Source: Pseudomonadota bacterium
Lineage (GTDB): Bacteria > Pseudomonadota > Alphaproteobacteria > Rhizobiales > Hyphomicrobiaceae
DNA: 8,515 nt
Direction: 5' to 3'
NCBI GenBank assembly: GCA_021812845.1
Contig: JAKAML010000041.1
Span: 1-8,515, forward strand
Position 1 is the first letter of the stretch, and the number at the start of each line of letters is the position of its first letter. The position numbers were made by a program, and so were the translations under genes. Below, in pieces: positions 1 to 6,097 of this stretch. Below the pieces are notes generated by a model, which did not search any database, was not told the DNA's origin, and saw nothing but the letters and a program-made list of their open reading frames with translations.

Positions 1-1
1 G

Positions 2-904
2 TCCACCGCGCCGCAGGTCGCTAATGCCCCGGCGCCGGCCCAGGCGCGCGCCCAGGTGCCGGTCCAGGCCTCGCGGCCGCAGCCCGCCCCACAGTCGGCG
101 GCGCCCGCGGCGCGGCCGGCGCCGGCTGCCTATCACGACGAGGACGAGCCGCGACGTTCGCCGCTGCTCGGCAGCATCCTCGGCCTGCTGCTGACGGCAG
201 CGATCATCGCCGGCGTGGTGTTCCTGCTCAACCAGTGCAGCAAGGCGCCATCCGCTGCCCCGGCGCCGAAGGCCGAGGCCCCGGTGGCGCCCAAGGCCGC
301 CGCCCCGGCCCCCAAGGCTGCCGAGGCGCCGAAGCCGGTCGAGAAGCCCAAGGAGGTCGCGGCTGCGCCGCCGGTTCCGGCGCCGGTCGCGGCACCCGCT
401 CCGGTGGCCAAGGTCTCGCTGCTGTCGGCGATGAAGCCGGCCGACGGGGGCCTGATGAGCCTCGCGCTGCCGACGGGCAAGTCGATCGGACTGGCGCCGG
501 GCGGGTTGGAGGCCAGCCTGATCGGATTTCTCGAGGACGCCTCGAAGCCCGTGGACAAGGGCACCTGGTTCGATTTCGACCGGCTGACGTTCAAGACCGC
601 GTCGTCCGAGCTGACGCCCGAGAGCCGCGCCCAGGTCGATGCCGTGGCCGAGATCATGAGGGCGTTCCCCACCTCGCAGATCAAGATCGGCGGCTATACC
701 GACAACCAGGGCGATCCGGCGATGAACCTCAAGCTGTCGGACGACCGCGCCAGGCGCGTGATGAGCGAGCTCGTATCGCTCGGCGTCGGTGCCGACCGGG
801 TCAGCGCCGAGGGCTACGGCGAGCAGCACGCGATCGCCGACAACGCGACGCCGGAAGGGCGCGCCAGGAACCGGCGCACGGCGCTGAGCGTCCGCCAGCG
901 CTGA
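2..904 (+). CDS. OmpA-family peptidoglycan-binding protein, 5'-truncated by window edge
   Basis: This protein probably tethers the envelope by binding peptidoglycan non-covalently through a C-terminal OmpA-like domain. The frame is open from the first bases of the window, so the true start lies upstream; a GTG at 56 is in frame but is only an internal candidate. About 300 residues are visible. Numbering from the GTG, they are an Ala/Pro-rich stretch, an acidic patch (HDEDE, 27-31), one transmembrane helix (about 36-59), a long Ala/Pro/Lys linker (62-120) and the OmpA domain (about 170-282). The domain shows FDFDRLTF, GGYTDNQGD and the LSDDRA and RNRR motifs. D216 and R231 are 15 residues apart, as are the diaminopimelate-binding Asp and Arg of E. 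coli OmpA. There is no beta-barrel in the visible part, so this is an inner-membrane-anchored or multidomain OmpA-like protein and not a porin. What the missing N-terminus contains is unknown. Confidence 0.9.
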   Translation, partial: STAPQVANAPAPAQARAQVPVQASRPQPAPQSAAPAARPAPAAYHDEDEPRRSPLLGSILGLLLTAAIIAGVVFLLNQCSKAPSAAPAPKAEAPVAPKAAAPAPKAAEAPKPVEKPKEVAAAPPVPAPVAAPAPVAKVSLLSAMKPADGGLMSLALPTGKSIGLAPGGLEASLIGFLEDASKPVDKGTWFDFDRLTFKTASSELTPESRAQVDAVAEIMRAFPTSQIKIGGYTDNQGDPAMNLKLSDDRARRVMSELVSLGVGADRVSAEGYGEQHAIADNATPEGRARNRRTALSVRQR

Positions 905-1181
905 CAATCGCAGAGGTGTTGCGGAGACCGCGTCGCCCCGTGGCCGCGGGTTCCCGTCCGACCGACCGTTCGGGCCGCGACGCGGCTTCAGGCGGCGATT
1001 GCGGCGGTCCCTCCGCGCCGACCGCAGCGCGCCATACCTTCACATCCGCGCCGACCCCCACCGTCAGCCCCGGCGGGCTCCTCGTCGGTGCCGGTTGCGG
1101 CCGCGCGCCTGTTGCCGGTTCTTATCGTAACCGCGGCGTGCTAAAGGCGCCGCGTCGGGAAAGACTGTCGGGCAAGGGAAG
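905..1181. other. Intergenic region between OmpA-like gene and methyltransferase operon
   Basis: This stretch of 277 bases has no convincing gene. Short open frames on the minus strand are Arg/Pro/Ser-rich and look like GC-driven shadows. A small perfect hairpin (stem GCCGC/GCGGC, loop GAC, 974-986) is followed by only two T residues, so it could be a weak terminator for the OmpA-like gene. The promoter of the downstream operon should lie in the right half. The locally AT-richer patch around 1118-1145 is the best place for it, but I cannot align a good -35/-10 pair there. Confidence 0.35.
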
Positions 1182-2126
1182 ATGACCACGACGCACGGCC
1201 GATTGTCGCTCGTCTCGTCGACGGGGTTTTGTGGCTACGAGCTGATCGACTCCGGGCGCGGCCGCAAGCTCGAGCGCTTCGGCGCGATCGTGGTCGACCG
1301 CCCCGAGGCGCAGGCCATCTGGCAGCCCGTCCGGCCGGCCGCCGAGTGGGCGCGCGCCCACGCCGCGTTCTCCGCGTCGGGCGAGGACGAGGAGAAGGGC
1401 CGCTGGCGGATCGACAGGCCCGTCCCCGATGCCTGGCCGCTCGTTGTCGACGTCGGGCAGGGGACCGGGCCCGCCGGCGGCGGCACCACCGCCGTCACCG
1501 TGACGATCCAGTGCCGGATGCAGGGACTATGGCACCTGGGCCTGTTCCCGGAGCAGCACCCGCATTGGGAGTGGATGCTCCACCGCCTCGCGGCTTCGGG
1601 CGGGGCGCGACCGCGCGTGCTCAATCTCTTCGCCTATACCGGCGCCGCGTCCCTGATCGCGGCAGCGGCCGGCGCCGCGGTGACGCACGTCGACGCGTCG
1701 AAGAAGTCGATCGCGTGGGGCAAGGACAACCAGGCCCTGTCGCGGCTCGGCGACCGCAACGTCCGCTGGATCCTCGACGACGCGGCCAAGTTCGCCGCCC
1801 GCGAAGTGCGGCGTGGCAATTCCTACGACCTCATCCTGGTCGATCCGCCGAAGTTCGGCCGCGGTCCCGACGGGGAGGTATGGGATCTCTTCAGCGGCCT
1901 GCCCGGCCTCTTGCGCGACTGCGCGGCGCTCCTCGCCCCCGGACGCTCGGCGATGATCCTCACGGTCTATGCCATTCGTGCCTCCGCGCTCAGTTTCGAC
2001 CAGTTGATGCGGGAGACCCTCGCCGGGCGCGGCGGGGCCTTCGATACGGGGGAGCTCGCGATCATGCCCAGCTCCGGCGGCTTCGCCGTACCGACCTCAC
2101 TCTTCACGCGATGGGAGGGGGCATGA
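1182..2126 (+). CDS. Class I SAM-dependent RNA methyltransferase (RlmI-like, COG1092 type)
   Basis: This is a predicted cytoplasmic methyltransferase of the RlmI/RlmK-type family, which methylates 23S rRNA using S-adenosylmethionine. The 314-residue protein has the family signature HLGLFPEQHPHWEWM (118-132) before the Rossmann fold. It also has the SAM-binding motif NLFAYTGAAS (148-157), the acidic end of the next strand in HVDASKKSI (169-177), and the catalytic-loop motif LVDPPKFGRG (219-228). The ATG at 1182 is preceded by AAGGGAAG, a usable ribosome-binding site. It is shorter than E. coli RlmI (roughly 400 residues), and the N-terminal region does not look like a PUA RNA-binding domain, so the exact target base is uncertain and I give no symbol. 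The stop overlaps the start of the next gene (ATGA), which indicates translational coupling in a three-gene operon. A methyltransferase is very likely; the rRNA substrate is inferred from the family. Confidence 0.88.
   Translation: MTTTHGRLSLVSSTGFCGYELIDSGRGRKLERFGAIVVDRPEAQAIWQPVRPAAEWARAHAAFSASGEDEEKGRWRIDRPVPDAWPLVVDVGQGTGPAGGGTTAVTVTIQCRMQGLWHLGLFPEQHPHWEWMLHRLAASGGARPRVLNLFAYTGAASLIAAAAGAAVTHVDASKKSIAWGKDNQALSRLGDRNVRWILDDAAKFAAREVRRGNSYDLILVDPPKFGRGPDGEVWDLFSGLPGLLRDCAALLAPGRSAMILTVYAIRASALSFDQLMRETLAGRGGAFDTGELAIMPSSGGFAVPTSLFTRWEGA
2113..2121 (+). promoter_or_regulatory. Strong ribosome-binding site that decides the TrmH-like gene start
   Basis: The run GGGAGGGGG ends one base before the ATG at 2123. 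Its GGAGG core lies 4 bases upstream of that ATG, close to the usual spacing. An alternative in-frame ATG at 2111 would place this purine run inside the gene, so 2123 is preferred. Confidence 0.6.
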
Positions 2127-2947
2127 GAGGCGTGGCGCGCGAGCCGCAGCGGATCACGAGCCTCGGCAACGAGCGGGTCAAGGCGATCCGGGCGCTCGAG
2201 ATGCGCAAGGAGCGCCGGGAAACCGGATTGTTCGTGGCCGAGGGCGCCTCGATCCTCGCTACGGCACGCGACGCCGGGTTCGCGCCGGTGACGCTCGTCC
2301 GGCTGGCGGGCGCGGTCGACGGCGAATTCCAGCGGAGCCTGGTGTCGTGGGCCTCCGGATGCGGCGCGGAGGTGCTGGAAGTGAGCGAGGCCGTGCTCGG
2401 CAAGCTCGCGGCCAAGGACAATCCCCAGACCATGCTGTCGGTCTTCCGCCAGCGCTTCGTGCCGCTGCCCGATCCCGCGGCGGTCGCCTCCGGCGACACC
2501 TGGGTCGTGCTCGAGGAGATCCGCGATCCCGGCAATCTCGGCACGATCCTGCGCACCGTCGACGCCGTCGGCGGGGCTGGCGTCGTCCTGGTCGGGAACT
2601 GCTGCGATCCCTACGCGCACGAAACGGTCAGGGCGACCATGGGCTCGATCTTCACGGTGCCCGTGGCGCGTGTCGGGGTCGAGGAGATCGCACCGTGGCT
2701 CGCGGCGTGGCGCGGCGACGTCGTCGGGACGCACCTTCGCGCCCTGCACGATTTCCGCGACGTGCGCTATGCCGGGCCGGTGGCGCTGGTCATGGGCCGG
2801 GAGGGGCCCGGACTTACGGACGCCATGGCCGCACGCTGCACCCGGCTCGTCAAGATCCCGATGGCGGGCACCCTCGACAGCCTCAATCTCGCCGTGGCTA
2901 CGGCGCTGACCCTCTATCAGATCCGCGGACCGGCCTTGAGGCTCTGA
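2123..2947 (+). CDS. TrmH/SpoU-family RNA 2'-O-methyltransferase (SPOUT fold)
   Basis: This is a predicted cytoplasmic ribose 2'-O-methyltransferase acting on rRNA or tRNA, 274 residues long. Residues about 10-110 match the SpoU substrate-binding domain (RITSLGNERVKAIRAL and TGLFVAEG), with NPQTMLSVF marking the inter-domain junction. The SPOUT catalytic domain carries all three family motifs. Motif 1 is EEIRDPGNLGTILRT (131-145) with the catalytic-type Asn and Arg. Motif 2 is LVMGREGPGL (222-231). Motif 3 is IPMAGTLDSLNLAVATAL (245-262), which forms the knotted SAM site. The start at 2123 overlaps the upstream stop and has a strong ribosome-binding site. The gene sits between two other methyltransferases and ends 3 bases before the next. 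The enzyme family is clear; whether it acts like RlmB, TrmH or another member cannot be told from sequence alone. Confidence 0.92.
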   Translation: MRGVAREPQRITSLGNERVKAIRALEMRKERRETGLFVAEGASILATARDAGFAPVTLVRLAGAVDGEFQRSLVSWASGCGAEVLEVSEAVLGKLAAKDNPQTMLSVFRQRFVPLPDPAAVASGDTWVVLEEIRDPGNLGTILRTVDAVGGAGVVLVGNCCDPYAHETVRATMGSIFTVPVARVGVEEIAPWLAAWRGDVVGTHLRALHDFRDVRYAGPVALVMGREGPGLTDAMAARCTRLVKIPMAGTLDSLNLAVATALTLYQIRGPALRL

Positions 2948-2950
2948 GCC

Positions 2951-3889
2951 ATGCGCATCGAGTACCATCGCACGCTGATCGCCGACGGGGTGCGCAACGA
3001 GGCGTTCCGTCGCGCGCTCGAGGCCGTGATCGTGCCGGGAGTTACGACGGTCGCGGACATCGGCGCGGGGACCGGGATCCTCGGTCTGATCGCGTCGAGG
3101 CTCGGGGCCAGGGAGGTCTATCTCTACGAGACGGCGGAGGTCGCCGGCGTCGCGGCCGAGGTGCTGAGGGTGAACCGGGCCCGCAATTGTCACCTCGTGC
3201 CGTGCCATTCGACGGAGATGGTCGATCCGCCGCGCGTCGACGTCGTGGTCACCGAGACGCTCGGCAACTACGCGCTCGAGGAGGACATCCTCGAGACGGT
3301 AAGGGATGCCCGCGCGCGGCATCTGAAACCGGAGGGCACGATCGTCCCGAGACGGCTCACCCAGTTCGTCGCGCCGGTCGTCTCGAGCCGCTTTCACGAC
3401 GAGCTCTCGGCCTGGGACCGCACGGGGCTCGGCCTCGATTTGTCGCCGGCCCGCGTCATGAGCTTCAACAACATCTATGTCCGCAGCTTCGGCCGGTGCG
3501 ATCTTCTCGCCGAGCCCGGCGACGTGGTCGCATGGGACGACATCGATCTCGCGCGCGACAACCGCGGGGGGCGGCGTGGCGAGGCCAGATGGCGCATTGC
3601 GCGACACACCGTCGTCTACGGCTTCGCTATCTGGTGGACCGCGGAGCTCGCACCCGGAATTCTCCTTTCGACGGCACCGGAGGCGCCGCGCACGCACTGG
3701 GAGCAGCTCTATCTCCCCGTGCCGGCACCGACGGCGGTCGCGCCCGGAGAGACCCTGGCGCTGTCGCTGCGCACGCGGTCGTCGCGGGAGGCTGGCACCC
3801 ACGTCGCCTGGACCTCGACCCACCTCGATGCCGCCGGTGGCCGCCGCAGCCGGCAGGCCCTCGATCTCGACAAGGGCTTCCTGCCGTGA
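2951..3889 (+). CDS. Protein arginine methyltransferase (PRMT)-like enzyme
   Basis: This is a predicted SAM-dependent methyltransferase with the full PRMT plan, 312 residues long. The N-terminal helix GVRNEAFRRAL (13-23) matches the SAM-gripping helix of PRMTs (eukaryotic form VRTLTYRNSM). Motif I is ADIGAGTGILGL (35-46), and E60 closes the next strand (VYLYE). The double-E loop is TETLGNYALEE (101-111): E102 and E111 are nine residues apart, as are the two catalytic glutamates of PRMT1. HLKPEGTIVP (124-133) matches the post-II region, and THW (248-250) is the PRMT THW loop, set in THWEQLYLPV before the beta-barrel-like C-terminus. The eukaryotic SEW at the first glutamate is TET here. It is the last gene of the methyltransferase operon. 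A protein arginine substrate is inferred; plain class I methyltransferase is the fallback. PRMT-like folds are uncommon in bacteria, and annotation pipelines often give only '50S L11 methyltransferase' or 'methyltransferase'. Confidence 0.83.
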   Translation: MRIEYHRTLIADGVRNEAFRRALEAVIVPGVTTVADIGAGTGILGLIASRLGAREVYLYETAEVAGVAAEVLRVNRARNCHLVPCHSTEMVDPPRVDVVVTETLGNYALEEDILETVRDARARHLKPEGTIVPRRLTQFVAPVVSSRFHDELSAWDRTGLGLDLSPARVMSFNNIYVRSFGRCDLLAEPGDVVAWDDIDLARDNRGGRRGEARWRIARHTVVYGFAIWWTAELAPGILLSTAPEAPRTHWEQLYLPVPAPTAVAPGETLALSLRTRSSREAGTHVAWTSTHLDAAGGRRSRQALDLDKGFLP

Positions 3890-3900
3890 GCCGTAAGCCG

Positions 3901-3922
3901 GGCGAGCCCTGCCACGCTCGCC
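3901..3922. terminator. Possible bidirectional terminator hairpin between convergent genes
   Basis: A perfect 7-bp inverted repeat, GGCGAGC (3901-3907) and GCTCGCC (3916-3922), has an 8-base loop. It sits in the 40-base gap between the stop of the PRMT-like gene and the stop of the minus-strand secreted-protein gene. Neither side has a T tract, so it would be an imperfect intrinsic terminator. The position is what one expects for a shared terminator; the function is inferred. Confidence 0.4.
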
Positions 3923-3929
3923 GTTCGGA

Positions 3930-4463
3930 TCAGAAGTCACGACGGCTGCCGATGCTGTAGGGGAATCGGTCGTAGGGGGCGTGGCCACCGAAATATCGAT
4001 CGGTGCCGGCCGGGCCGAACGACGGCGGGGGCGGCAGCGGCTCGAGACGCGTCCGTGCCGTCGGCGGCCATTGCCCGGTCCAGCGGCGGCGCTGCTGCCA
4101 GGTGCTCGACCATCGCGGGCGGGGACCGGCCCAGCGGTCGCGGGGAACGTAGATCCAGCGACCGCCCGACCGGTCGCGGGGACCACGGAAGATCCAGCCC
4201 TCGTCGCCATCCCAGCTCCGGGCTCGCCGTTGCGGTCGCGCCGGTCCAGCCTCGCCTTCGGCCGGGCCCCGATAGGATCCCTGCCGGGGGACCGCGTCCG
4301 GTGCGCCGGGCCGGTAGGACGGGGGGCGCGCCGCGGTGCCGCCGACATCGACGGGGGGTCTGCTTTCCTGCGACGGGCTCGTCTTCTGGGCCGGCTGAGC
4401 CGACACGCCGTCGAGGCTCAACGCTACTGCGATCACGACCAATGCCGCACGATACGGACGCAT
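3930..4463 (-). CDS. Small secreted Pro/Arg/Trp-rich protein of unknown function
   Basis: I do not recognise this 177-residue protein. It starts with a clear Sec-type signal peptide: MRPYR, then a hydrophobic core AALVVIAVALSL, with likely cleavage after VSA (residue 22). The mature part is rich in Pro, Arg, Gly and Trp and probably has little regular structure. It contains two degenerate copies of a W-I-aromatic-PRDR motif (WIFRGPRDR at 90-98 and WIYVPRDR at 103-110), followed by Trp/Arg clusters (WQQRRRW, 122-128) and a polyproline run (143-147). The net charge is strongly positive. The ATG at 4463 is chosen because the signal peptide begins there and GGGGAGG lies 8 bases upstream; the frame remains open further upstream, but that sequence looks non-coding. 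A periplasmic, possibly polyanion- or cell-wall-associated role is a guess. It has its own AT-rich upstream region and converges on the PRMT-like gene. Confidence 0.78.
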   Translation of the reverse strand: MRPYRAALVVIAVALSLDGVSAQPAQKTSPSQESRPPVDVGGTAARPPSYRPGAPDAVPRQGSYRGPAEGEAGPARPQRRARSWDGDEGWIFRGPRDRSGGRWIYVPRDRWAGPRPRWSSTWQQRRRWTGQWPPTARTRLEPLPPPPSFGPAGTDRYFGGHAPYDRFPYSIGSRRDF

Positions 4464-4471
4464 GTCACAAA

Positions 4472-4478
4472 CCTCCCC
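4472..4478 (-). promoter_or_regulatory. Ribosome-binding site of the small secreted protein
   Basis: On the minus strand, GGGGAGG ends 8 bases before the ATG at 4463. It is one of the clearest Shine-Dalgarno matches in the window and fixes the start in a frame that stays open a further 500 bases upstream. Confidence 0.65.
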
Positions 4479-4525
4479 ATTCGGAACAGGGGACCAGCAG
4501 CCTGGATCCAGGTGCGGGCCAACGG

Positions 4526-4572
4526 AGAACACAATATATTCGCATAATGTTCTTGTAAAGTTCTTTTTTTTC
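4526..4572 (-). promoter_or_regulatory. AT-rich promoter/operator region with phased AGAAC half-sites
   Basis: This is the most AT-rich stretch in the window. It lies about 65-110 bases upstream of the secreted-protein start. On the minus strand TTTACA is followed after 15 bases by TATATT, a short-spaced -35/-10 pair (shifting to CTTTAC gives 16). It also holds an inverted repeat, AGAACA (4526-4531) and TGTTCT (4548-4553) separated by 16 bases, and a further GTTCT at 4560-4564, exactly 11 bases from the middle copy. This spacing, close to whole helical turns, suggests a dimeric regulator site. An alternative reading is an extracytoplasmic-function sigma element of the GAAC-N17-TGTT kind, which differs from the EcfG consensus. 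An A8 tract on the minus strand (4564-4571) could bend the DNA. A promoter here is likely; its class is uncertain. Confidence 0.45.
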
Positions 4573-4681
4573 GAGGCAAGATGATGTCGTTCGCCCGGGC
4601 ATTCCTCGGGGTGGGACCGCGCTGCCCGGTGATCGCGTTCGGTCGGCCATGTGGCGCAATGGGGTCGACGAGCGTGGAGGG

Positions 4682-5359
4682 TCAGCTTTGGAGCAGCAGC
4701 CAGAACGTCACCCACAGCGAGAGATAGCCGGTCGTCGCGAGGGCGTAGGGGACATAGATATCGAGCCGCTGGTTGCGCAGTGCGGTCCGCTGCGCGGCCG
4801 TGTCCGACGTCCTCGCCAGCGCCCGCTCGAGATCGACACGCTCGTGATTGGTCGGGCAGCGGGCCTCGATGTCGTGGTAGCGCCGCCGATAGTCCTGCAA
4901 TTCGGCGGCGGTAAGCGGCAACGCGATCTCCATTTCGCTGGCGAGGCTCGAGATGTCCATGGCGCATCGCTGGAGATAGAGAGCCCGAGTCTGGTAATTG
5001 GCGAGGCCGACCACGAGGCCAAACCCAAACAGGAAAACGCCGGTGACGATGGACGCGAAATCGAGGAACGAGCGGACGTCGCCCGGAAGTTTCGTCTCGT
5101 AGAGGATCGTGAACAGGGAGATCGCGATCTCGGCGACGGTGGCCAGGGTGAAGGCGGCAACGCTGGCGGTATGCTTGGCTTCCAGCCGCTCGTGGGCGTT
5201 GAAGCGGGCGCGCTTGACGAGCTGCATGTTGCGCAGCAGCTTGGCCGCGAGATCCGGCTTGCCGTCGCGATCCGGGGCGTGGTGCCGCGCGGTCGCCGCC
5301 GGCGCGAGGGCGGCGACGAGCCTCGGCGACGCGGCAGGGGGTTCGGACCAGGGGCGCAT
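4682..5359 (-). CDS. SLATT-domain membrane protein (SLATT_5-like), putative conflict-system effector
   Basis: This is a predicted inner-membrane protein of the SLATT superfamily, whose members are thought to form pores as effectors in nucleotide-activated and other conflict systems. From the ATG at 5359 it has 225 residues. The SLATT-type N-terminal helix ARFNAHERLEAKH (51-63) precedes two membrane helices (about 63-87 and 98-121). The helix RALYLQRCAMDISSLASEM (125-143) and the motif YHDIEARCPTNHERVDLE (161-178) follow; the last resembles the 'Y..i...yeNH..iDy' end of SLATT_5. A third hydrophobic segment (about 201-223) ends the protein. The start is uncertain: an in-frame GTG at 5446 (254 residues) lies only 3 bases past the upstream stop, and M45 of the shorter form (ATG at 5227) sits near the domain boundary. 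No ribosome-binding site is decisive. It probably shares a transcript with the gene upstream. The family call is by motif recognition; the effector role is inferred. Confidence 0.78.
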   Translation of the reverse strand: MRPWSEPPAASPRLVAALAPAATARHHAPDRDGKPDLAAKLLRNMQLVKRARFNAHERLEAKHTASVAAFTLATVAEIAISLFTILYETKLPGDVRSFLDFASIVTGVFLFGFGLVVGLANYQTRALYLQRCAMDISSLASEMEIALPLTAAELQDYRRRYHDIEARCPTNHERVDLERALARTSDTAAQRTALRNQRLDIYVPYALATTGYLSLWVTFWLLLQS

Positions 5360-5449
5360 CGCGGAAGATCTAGCGTGATTCGCGCACGGGGCGCCGCGTC
5401 GCCGATCGCCAGCGATCACCTCGCGACGTTCAGCGACACCGCCCACCCG

Positions 5450-6097
5450 CTACAGGAGTTGCGATGCGAAGCCGATCCAGGCGTCGAGTTCGAGGGTCGG
5501 CGCGAACAGCGCGAGAGCCGTCGCCGCGACGATCGCGAGCCCGACGCCGACGGTGAGCACCCAGGCGGACGCCGTGCGGAGGGCGTCGACGAGCCGCTTG
5601 CGCCGTGCGGCCGCGAGCCATGCCGCGGTGTCGAGGAGCGTACGCGACGGCCCGAGATCGCCCGACGAAACTTCGCGTGCGTCGTCCGTGGCGCGGTCAC
5701 CGTCGTCGTTGGGTGCCTGGTGCAGGGCGGAGACGAAGCGCAGGCGGCGGTCGTGCGCCAATTCGGGAATGGCCTCGTCCGTGGCGTCGTCGGACCGGGC
5801 GCGCGGTACGGCCGGGGATCGCGCCGGCTTGCGCGCCAGCACGGCCTTCAGGGCCGCCACGAGGGCGGTCTCGCCAACGTCGCCATCCTGGAGGACGTCG
5901 TCGCGCCCGTCCGTGTCGGAGCCGTCGACGGTTCCGGTGCCTCGTCCGTCGTGGGAGGTGTCGCGCAACGGGTCGTCACCATCTCGGACGAGGCCCGCGT
6001 CGGCCCCGCCGATCGGGCCGACGGGGCCAAGCCGTGGAGCCACGGCGGTCGGGCCCCTATCGGCCGATACTGGACCCGATTCTGGACGGTGAGACAT
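5450..6097 (-). CDS. Unrecognised protein: acidic disordered N-terminus and one C-terminal membrane helix
   Basis: I do not recognise a family. From the ATG at 6097 the protein has 215 residues. Residues 1-75 are rich in Gly, Asp, Pro and Thr and look disordered, with several Asp clusters (RDGDDPLRD, DGSDTDGRDD, DDGDRATDD). Residues 76-92 (ETALVAALKAVLARK) and 152-173 look like amphipathic helices. A basic patch RRKR (165-168) directly precedes a membrane helix (about 177-199), and a 16-residue tail ends the protein. By the positive-inside rule the long N-terminal part is cytoplasmic and the tail periplasmic. GGGGG five bases before 6097 supports this start, though the frame is open to 6220. 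High G/C at third positions and the coherent membrane helix support real coding. It lies directly upstream of the SLATT gene, with which it is probably co-transcribed, so it may be a sensor, regulator or membrane partner. That is inference from position only. Confidence 0.6.
   Translation of the reverse strand: MSHRPESGPVSADRGPTAVAPRLGPVGPIGGADAGLVRDGDDPLRDTSHDGRGTGTVDGSDTDGRDDVLQDGDVGETALVAALKAVLARKPARSPAVPRARSDDATDEAIPELAHDRRLRFVSALHQAPNDDGDRATDDAREVSSGDLGPSRTLLDTAAWLAAARRKRLVDALRTASAWVLTVGVGLAIVAATALALFAPTLELDAWIGFASQLL

Noticed and set aside
801..1061. Small minus-strand gene overlapping the end of the OmpA-like gene
   Set aside because: The product is low-complexity Arg/Ala/Pro without motif, and it overlaps coding sequence antisense; no ribosome-binding site stands out.
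1229..2122. N-terminal extension of the TrmH-like gene across the upstream methyltransferase
   Set aside because: The frame is open, but the extra residues are Arg-rich out-of-frame translation of the first methyltransferase; the family similarity starts after 2123, where there is a strong ribosome-binding site.
1967..4348. A 793-codon open frame on the minus strand opposite the TrmH-like and PRMT-like genes
   Set aside because: It is antisense to genes with clear family motifs, its product is Arg/Asp/Gly/Pro-biased without any recognisable domain, and long antisense frames are expected in DNA this GC-rich.
4464..4967. N-terminal extension of the secreted protein to 4967
   Set aside because: It would bury the signal peptide, cross the AT-rich promoter region and overlap the SLATT gene out of frame; a strong ribosome-binding site precedes 4463.
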